From Rebecca billardiae RCC1528 (taxonomy: Eukaryota > Haptophyta), in the NCBI GenBank assembly GCA_965240325.2, contig OZ251225.1, positions 3,968,001 through 4,032,000 on the forward strand: 64,000 nucleotides of DNA, read 5' to 3'. Position numbers and translations under genes: made by a program. Positions 57,595 to 64,000 of this stretch are shown one piece after another. Within the stretch, counting starts at the first letter, position 1, and every line of letters starts with the position of its first letter. The notes beneath the pieces were generated by a model, which saw only the letters and a list, made by a program, of their open reading frames with translations, was not told the DNA's origin and ran no database searches.

Positions 57595-60500
57595 ATGGAG
57601 CCCTCGGAGGACGCGTGGCGCGAGGCGCGCGAGGCGTTCGAGCGCGCGGCGGGCGGCGGCGGCGGCGCCGAGCTGGCGTGCGCGCGCGTGGGCGCGACGC
57701 TGCGCGCGCTCGGCGTCGGCCACGAGCTCGTCGCGCCCGAGATGGACGCGGCGTGCGAGGCTGAGCTCGCGGCGCTCGGCAAGTCTGCGCGCGCGCTCGA
57801 CACGCTGGGCTGGGACGAGTTCGCGCGCGTGTACGCGGCCGTGCGCGGCTGGGTGGCGCGCGGCGCGGACGAGGGGCGCTTCGCCGCGGCGCTCGCGCCG
57901 CCCGCCGAGGGCGGCCCCTCCGCGCTGCAGCGCGCGTGCGCGTCGGGCGACGAGCGCGGCGTGCGCGCGCTCATCTCGCTCGGCGCGCACGCCAACGAGC
58001 CGTTCGCCGACGGGCTGCTGCCGCTGTACGTCGCGTGCCAGCGCGGGCACGCGCGGCTGGTCGAGCCGCTCGTGCGCGAGGGCGGCGCCGACGTGAACGC
58101 GCTCAGCCGCGTCGGCGCGAGCGCGCTCGTGATCGCGGCGTGGAAGGGGCACAGCGGCGCTGCGGCCGCGCTGCTCGGCGCGCGCGCGGACGTGAACCTG
58201 CCGTCGCGCGACGGCTCGACGGCGCTGTACGTGGCGGCGAAGTTTGGGCACGCGCACGTGATCGAGCTGCTGCTGCAGCCGCCCGGCGCCGGCGGCCCCG
58301 CCGAGCCCGCCGACCTCGAGCGGCCGACGAACCGCGGGCACACGGCGCTGCTCAAGGCGGCACACGGCGGACACGGCGCGGCGCTGGCGCTGCTCCTGCG
58401 CGCGGCCGCCGAGCCGAACGCGGCGGACCACGAGGGCGTGACGCCGCTGTGCGCCGCGGTGGCGTCGGGCTCGTACGAGTGCGCCGCCACCCTCCTCGCC
58501 GCGCACGCCGACGCCGACCAGTCCACGTACCGCGGCACGTGCCCGCTGCTGCTCGCCGTGCAGGGCGCGCGCGCAGACCTGGCACAGCTGCTGCTGCGCC
58601 CGCCCGCGGATGGCGGCGGCGCGGCGGAGGCGGACGTGGCGAACGAGGCGGGGCTCTCGGCGCTGTGGTACGCGTACCGCACGCGCCAGCTCTCCGTCTG
58701 CGCGCTGCTCGTCGAGCACCGCGCCTCCGTCGAGCGGCCGCTCCCGGACGGGTGCACGTTGCTCGTGCTCGCGGCCGCGGCCGCGCGCGCGGACGACGTG
58801 GGCTGGCTGCTCGAGCACGGCGCGGACGCGCGCGGCGCGGCGGCGGACGGGACGACGGCGGTGCAGGCGGCGGCGTGCGGCGGGGACGAGCGGATCGTGC
58901 GCGCGCTGCTGCGCGCGCGCGCGCCCGCCGACCCCACGCCCGACGCGCGCGCCGCCGGCGGGCCGGGCGCGCGCGCGCCGCTCACGCTTGCGGCCGCGCG
59001 CGGGCACGGCGGCGCGGTGGGCGCGCTGCTCGAGGCGCGCGCGGCGCTCGAGCACGCGCACGCGGCGGAGGGCGGCGCGGTGACGGCGCTGTGGGCGGCG
59101 TGCGCGCGCGGCCACGCGCACGTCGTCGACGCGCTCCTCGCCGCCGGCGCCGCCGTCGACCCGCCGCCCTCTGACGGCGCGCGCCGGCCTCCGCGCGGCC
59201 GCTCGTGCGCGTGGGCGGCGGCCGCGGGCGGCCACGCCGCCGCGCTGGGCGTGGCGCTGGGCGTGGCGCTGCCCGCCGACCGCGAGCCGCTCGCGACGCG
59301 CGCGGACGAGGACGGGATCGCGCCGCTGCCGCTCGCCGCCGCGCTCGGCCACGCCGACGTCGTCCAGCTGCTGCTCGACGCACGCGCCGACGCGGCCGCG
59401 CAGCTGCCCACGCCGAGGCGCGCGCACGGCCAAGGCGAAGGCGGCGGCGTGCCCGCGCTGTGCGCGGCGGCGGCGGGCGGGCACGAGGCCGCGCTCGCGG
59501 TGCTGCTGCGCGCCGGCGTGGACGTGGACGGCGGCGGCGGCGCGGGGCAGCCCGCGCTGCTGCTCGCCGCGCACGAGGGCCACGCGCGCTGCGTGCGCGC
59601 GCTGCTCCGCGCGCGCGCGCACCCGGCCGCGCGCAACGCGGGCGGCGCGAGCGCGCTCGGCGCCGCGCTCTCGCGCGGGCACGGGCCGATCGAGCGCGCG
59701 CTGGTCGGCGCGGGCGCGGACGTGGACGCGGCGCGCGCGCGCAGCACGGGGCTGCGCGAGCTCTCCGCCGACGGCGAGGACGAGGGCCCGGTGCTGCCGC
59801 CCTGGCTGCTGCCCCTCCTGCCGGCCTCGCTCAGCAGCGGCGCGTTTCTGCGCGGCGCGCTGCCGGCCGACGTGCGGCCCACCGACTGGGCGGACCCGCT
59901 GCCGCCGCTGCCCGCGCCCGCGCCCGCGCCAGACTTCGAGGAGGAGGAGGAGGCGGAGGCGGAGGCGGAGCAGGGGGCGCACCCGCCCGCCGCGCTGGCG
60001 GGCGCGCCGGCGGAGGAGGCGGGCGCGCCGGGGGCCGCGCCCGCTGGCGCGACGCGCGCGACGCGCGCCGGCGTGCCGGACGAGGCGGAGGCGGAGGGCG
60101 AGGAGGCGGCGGAGGCGGCGGCGGCGGCGCCCGCGCCCGCGCCCGCCGCGGACGCGCCGGCGGCTGCGCCCGCGCCCGCGCCCCCCGAGGACGCGCGCCC
60201 GGCGCAGCTGGACGTGCGCTCGGCGTGCGGCGTGGGCGCTGGCCCCAGCATGGCCGCCGACAGCATGGCCGCCGAGCTCGAGTCGCCCCTCAAGCTGGCC
60301 AGCTTTGCGCACCACGCGCCCGGCGCGGACGGCGGCAGCAGCGGCGCGCTCGGCGCCGACGACTCCGAGTCTGACGAGGAGGCGACGCGCCCGCACGCAC
60401 CCGCGGCCGAGGCGGGGCCGGCGTTGGCGCACGCCGCCGCGCCCGCCGAGCCGGCGGCGGCGGCGGTCGGCAGGCCGCTGGGCGGGGGTCGGCGCGGCAG

Positions 60501-60909
60501 CAGCCTCTCGCCAGCCAAGGGCGCCGCGCCGCCCGAGGCCCAGCGCGCGGCCCCGCTGCGCAGCGCAGAGCACGCCGGCCGAGAGGCGCTCGGGGCGGAC
60601 GGCGCGGCGGGCGGCGCCGAGGCGGCGACCGAGCCGCCCGACGCGGCCGACGCGGCGGCCGACGCGCGAGGCGCGGAGCTCGCGGCCGCGCCGGCCGAGG
60701 CGGCCGGGCCCGGCGCGGCCGCGAGCCCGGCACCGGCGCCGAGCCCGGCGGAGCCGGACGGCGCCGTGGCGCCGCTGCCGGGCGGCGAGGCGGGCGCGGG
60801 CGTGGCCGAGGGTGGCGCGCCAGAGGCCGCTGCTGCCGAGGAGGATGACGAGCAGCAGAGCGCGCCCGGCACCCCCGACTCGGACAGCGTGATGGAGATG
60901 ATGCCCTAG
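57595..60909 (+). CDS. Ankyrin-repeat protein (about 17 repeats) with low-complexity C-terminus
   Basis: From the ATG at 57595 the protein is 1104 residues. An upstream in-frame ATG at 57544 would add 17; 57595 was preferred because the helical domain starts there (MEPSEDAWREAREAFERA). Residues about 105-705 are about 17 ankyrin repeats, clear examples being DGSTALYVAAKFGHAHVIELL, RGHTALLKAAHGGHGAALALL and GQPALLLAAHEGHARCVRALL. The rest is Ala/Glu/Pro-rich and acidic, with a serine patch (SSGALGADDSESDEEA) that could be phosphorylated; it ends SVMEMMP. No enzyme domain was seen. It is probably a scaffold for protein interactions. Long frames on the opposite strand are shadows. Confidence 0.82.
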   Translation: MEPSEDAWREAREAFERAAGGGGGAELACARVGATLRALGVGHELVAPEMDAACEAELAALGKSARALDTLGWDEFARVYAAVRGWVARGADEGRFAAALAPPAEGGPSALQRACASGDERGVRALISLGAHANEPFADGLLPLYVACQRGHARLVEPLVREGGADVNALSRVGASALVIAAWKGHSGAAAALLGARADVNLPSRDGSTALYVAAKFGHAHVIELLLQPPGAGGPAEPADLERPTNRGHTALLKAAHGGHGAALALLLRAAAEPNAADHEGVTPLCAAVASGSYECAATLLAAHADADQSTYRGTCPLLLAVQGARADLAQLLLRPPADGGGAAEADVANEAGLSALWYAYRTRQLSVCALLVEHRASVERPLPDGCTLLVLAAAAARADDVGWLLEHGADARGAAADGTTAVQAAACGGDERIVRALLRARAPADPTPDARAAGGPGARAPLTLAAARGHGGAVGALLEARAALEHAHAAEGGAVTALWAACARGHAHVVDALLAAGAAVDPPPSDGARRPPRGRSCAWAAAAGGHAAALGVALGVALPADREPLATRADEDGIAPLPLAAALGHADVVQLLLDARADAAAQLPTPRRAHGQGEGGGVPALCAAAAGGHEAALAVLLRAGVDVDGGGGAGQPALLLAAHEGHARCVRALLRARAHPAARNAGGASALGAALSRGHGPIERALVGAGADVDAARARSTGLRELSADGEDEGPVLPPWLLPLLPASLSSGAFLRGALPADVRPTDWADPLPPLPAPAPAPDFEEEEEAEAEAEQGAHPPAALAGAPAEEAGAPGAAPAGATRATRAGVPDEAEAEGEEAAEAAAAAPAPAPAADAPAAAPAPAPPEDARPAQLDVRSACGVGAGPSMAADSMAAELESPLKLASFAHHAPGADGGSSGALGADDSESDEEATRPHAPAAEAGPALAHAAAPAEPAAAAVGRPLGGGRRGSSLSPAKGAAPPEAQRAAPLRSAEHAGREALGADGAAGGAEAATEPPDAADAAADARGAELAAAPAEAAGPGAAASPAPAPSPAEPDGAVAPLPGGEAGAGVAEGGAPEAAAAEEDDEQQSAPGTPDSDSVMEMMP

Positions 60910-62139
60910 CCCCGAGCCAGCGGCATCAGCTGCAGCATGCCCGGGCACGGCCGCGAAAGCCGAAAGCAGAATCAGCAGAGTGCATGAAAATGACGCGATG
61001 CATGCATGATGCAAAATCTGCTGCTGTCATATAGTACCCCTCAGGTTTAAGCGTTCGCTTCGCTGGCTACGTGATTGCACGCCCGCTCACGCCGTGACGA
61101 GCGCACCATGGCGGCTCTCTCGCTCGTGGCGCACGGTCGGGGAGCACCCGCGTCTGCGCAGACACACGGCTCGCCCGCAAGTGTGCTGTGTCGCGCACGC
61201 GCGCGCTCGCGCGGCCGGCCATCGCGCACAGACCTGACTGGTCTCACATGCACCAGCATGGTCGTGCACGCACAGCGCCGCTCCGCGCACGCAATAAATT
61301 CGAGCGTGGTGCGCATGCACGTACACTCTGTGTCCCTGGTCCACACACAGCGTGTGAGCTCGTGCTTTGACCACGTGCAGGCGCACCACAGACTTTCGCG
61401 CAGCTGCCGCGCCGGGCCGTGCCAGCGGCTCGACAGGCTCAGCTCGTGGGAAGCGCTCGCTCGATTGCATGCTCCTGCCGCGCAGGGTGCCCAGCTTGCT
61501 GCGCTCGGTGTGTACTGGCGCGCTCGGACGGCACCCCGCGTACGCCTCGGGCCACGCGTGGGAGCCTAGCTCCACGCACGGAGGACTCGCAGGCGCAGGC
61601 CGGCGGCTGCCTCACACGGCTTGGTCGGGAGGCCGCCGCGCGGCTACCGTCGAGCTCGCCGATCGGCTGCACCTACTTTCAGCGCACGCTACCGCCGCCT
61701 CGCGCACGACACGGCAAGGTTGAACACGTGACTGTGGGCGGGCATCAGCCCCAAGTACGCAGCCATCAGCACCACGGCCTTCACCTTCAGCGCCGACGAT
61801 AGAGCCGCCGCTTGATTTTATCGCTTAAACTTGAGGGCCACTAAGTCGGAGGGCTGCTGAAAACCCGCGTGAGACGTGAGCATCATCGTAGGAGGTGTCG
61901 ACGAAGATTCACTCTGACGCGCGCAGTCCGTTTCGACTCTGGCTGGCGCGCGCGCTATATGGCTAGGACGGATCGTGCCGGAGCGCTCGGAGTAGCCGGC
62001 TTCTCCCCGTTGCACGAGACTGTGCTGCTCCATTGGCAACATGACTGGGTTGTCATTCGTGAGCGTCAGTCAGGGACGTGACATGTGATGACCATGGCCT
62101 TAGGCCACTGAGGACGCAAGATCAAATCAGCCACAGGAG
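60910..62139. other. Intergenic, no gene recognised
   Basis: Frames are Arg/Ala/Ser-rich without motifs. A run of ATGCAT repeats (GATGCATGCATGATGCA, about 60997) follows the ankyrin gene. Confidence 0.5.
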
Positions 62140-62960
62140 TTGTGACCTCGAGCGCGAGCGCGCGCGCTCGGCACGCCCCCCGCGCGTGTACCGCATGCCC
62201 GAGCCCGCCCTTCAGATGCGCACGGCGCGCGCGCCGACTCGGCGCTTCTCGCTGGCTCTAGCCGCAGCCGCACATCTCCGTAGCCGTTGGTCGTGACACA
62301 CCCAGCTCAGCTTGGTCAGATTCGAGCTCGAGCTCTCGCGCGCGCGACAGTAGAGGCGGGCCGCCGGTGCCATGTGTACGCTCATCGGGGCCGTACCTGG
62401 CGCTGCGCGCCGCGCCGGCGCGCGCGCGTGTGCGCACGCGCCGCAGCAGCCGTGTCGTTGCTTGAGCCGTGAGGCGCCGGCTGATCGGCAGGTCGTGAGG
62501 TCGTGAGATCTGAGCTGAGCCGAAACTCCGGCCGTGGCGGCGGCGCAGGATGAGCGCCGAGCGCGCGCGCGCACCCTCGCGCTCGGCACGCCCCCCGCGC
62601 GTGTACCGCGTGCCCGAGCCCGCCCTTCAGATGCGCATGGCGCGCGCGCCGACTCGGCGCTTCTCGCTGGCTCTACCCGCAGCTCTCCGTAGCCGTTGGC
62701 CGTGACACACCCAGCTCAGCTTGGTCAGATTCGAGCTCGAGCTCTCGCGCGCACGACGGTAGAGGCGGGCCGCCGGTGCCATGTGTACGCTCACCGGGGC
62801 CGTACCTGGCGATGCGCGCCGCGCCGGCGCGCCAGCTTGCGCGCACGCGCCGCAGCAGCCGTGTTGTTGCCTGAGCCGTGAGGCGCCGGCTGATCGGCAG
62901 GTCGTGAGGTCGTGTGAGCTGAGCTGAGCCAAAACTCTGGCCATGGTGGTGGCGCGCGGG
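62140..62960. repeat. Tandem duplication, about 415-bp period
   Basis: Units at about 62150-62555 and 62563-62960 share CTCGGCACGCCCCCCGCGCG, CTTCAGATGCGCA, GTGACACACCCAGCTCAGC, GGTGCCATGTGTACGCTCA and CGGCTGATCGGCAGGTCGTG, with small indels. No coding function is evident. Confidence 0.8.
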
Positions 62961-63302
62961 CAGCTGTGACCTCAAGTGCGGGCGTGCACGCGCGTCGCAC
63001 AGCCCTGCATCGACGTTACCGGCATCTGGCTCGGTGAAGTCCGTCCCAAACATATGAGCCCCAGCACCATCTCAATGGCTTGGCCGAGCCCGTCGTTCAC
63101 GGAGAGGTCGTGGCGATCATAGGTCGCTGCCATCGCAGTCTTCGATACGCGCTGACCCTTCCTGTATGCCACGGCTAAGCTCAAGTTGGCCATGATCGTC
63201 GGCGCCGCTGCTCGCTGTGCGCATGGTCGCACCGTGGGGCTCTCGGCCGCCGGCGGCGGTCGCCCTGCAGCCATGCACAAGCTGCTTGCCGATTGGTCGG
63301 TT
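62961..63302. other. Spacer, no gene recognised
   Basis: No supported frame before the fold-back element end at 63303. Confidence 0.4.
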
Positions 63303-64000
63303 CAAGGGTGTCCAGGGTCCGCAACAGCCAGTGCGCAGCGCGGCAGAGGCTGTGACAGAGGCAGGTCGCCGCTCGCCAGTGGCACTCGCCCGCCCGCCGC
63401 CCTGCACGGCGGCGGGGCCGCTCGCGCCGTGCGCTCCTGCGGCCGTCGGATCGGGCTGCGTAGGCGGCGCGCGGCTTGGGCCGTCGGAGAGCCACCCAGC
63501 GCCCCTCTCTGCGCCGCGCGCCTTCCTCGTCCTCGCCTCCTCCGCGCCTTGGAGCAGCACGCACACGCGCGGCGTCGCACAAAGGCAGCCCAGGCGCTCG
63601 CGTGCAAGCGTGCGCGCGCGCAGCGCGACGGGCTCGACTCGGGGCTCGCGCCGCTGCGGGGGCATGCAGCACCATCACATGCGCGCGCGACGCCACCTCG
63701 AGCCTGCGCGTTTGACCGTCAGTGCACGCTGATGCACGTTACAAAATGGTCTGACTTGGCATCATCACACGTGCGACGGAAGCTTCCACAACGGGCCTTG
63801 AGTGCGTCGACGCGATCGATGCGGAGATGGTCATGCTTGCGTGCGCTTCTCTTGTGGTCTCCACGCTTGCTGAGAAGCGCCGCGTACGTAGCTGTCATCG
63901 TGTCTTGCCTAAGAAGTCGTCCTGACGCATGGCAGGTTCTGGTCAGATTGGGCCTACTTCAACACGAGGACGTGTGAGCATTTGGCACGTGACGGTCACA
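63303..64000. mobile_element. Partial copy of the fold-back element, running off the window
   Basis: From CAAGGGTGTCCAGGGTCC at 63303, the sequence equals the reverse complement of about 49719 down to 49022: one arm (63303-63720) and the loop (about 63721-63985). The start of the opposite arm is just reached at the window edge. It is uninterrupted at the point where the other copy holds the 4.04-kb insertion. Confidence 0.85.

Noticed and set aside
57136-61014. 1292- and 1234-codon minus-strand frames opposite the ankyrin gene
   Set aside because: Shadow frames; the plus frame has regular ankyrin repeats.

Overview
The window looks like nuclear DNA of a unicellular alga with a secondary (red-lineage) plastid; a haptophyte is my best guess, not proven. 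Reasons: very high GC; alanine/arginine-rich proteins; genes that are intronless or carry short introns, one with a GC-AG boundary that fits its reading frame; a complete eukaryotic vesicle-fusion ATPase and a 5'-3' exoribonuclease; two plastid-type proteins (PsaD-like and LTO1-like) whose N-termini look like signal peptide plus transit peptide; and a dense load of LTR retrotransposons and inverted-repeat elements.

Layout. 0-5 kb: a nuclear PsaD-like gene (1656-2726, +) behind a 97-bp repeat, then the first of three tandem-repeat cysteine proteins of the EsV-1-7 type (3879-5150). 5-8.6 kb: no convincing gene. 8.6-14 kb: a long coiled-coil protein with one 161-nt intron (8612-11619, -), a small histidine-rich protein (12143-12505, -) and, divergently, a secreted PC-esterase/TBL-like protein (12756-13940, +). 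14-22 kb: mostly repeats; the second EsV-1-7 gene (17048-18310, -) has its 5' flank split from its homologous upstream block by about 1.6 kb of inverted-repeat elements. 22-33 kb: the gene-rich core, with NSF (22106-24556, -, three exons), LTO1 (25102-26298, -) and an unusual XRN exoribonuclease carrying two WW domains, a ubiquitin-interacting motif and a UBA-like segment (27847-32919, +). LTO1 and XRN diverge from a spacer holding a perfect 27-bp-stem hairpin and a 370-bp-arm inverted repeat.

33-55 kb is a mobile-element pile-up: a 3.5-kb element with 35-bp terminal inverted repeats and a decayed gene (33165-36699); a full-length Ty1/copia element with apparently identical LTRs, an intact 1918-codon gag-pol frame and a GTCAC target duplication (37480-44479); a 1.1-kb fold-back element interrupted by a 4.04-kb element with 850-bp inverted arms, for which the window itself holds empty-site copies; and a 3.46-kb LTR element with only a Gag frame and a GTAAC target duplication (51369-54830).

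55-64 kb: the third EsV-1-7 gene (55080-56018, -), a divergent pair of a membrane-anchored cupin (56918-57448, -) and a 17-repeat ankyrin protein (57595-60909, +), a tandem duplication, and another copy of the fold-back element running off the window end. The genes do not form one pathway. The shared threads are plastid redox and photosystem functions, trafficking, RNA decay, and repeated amplification of the EsV-1-7 family.
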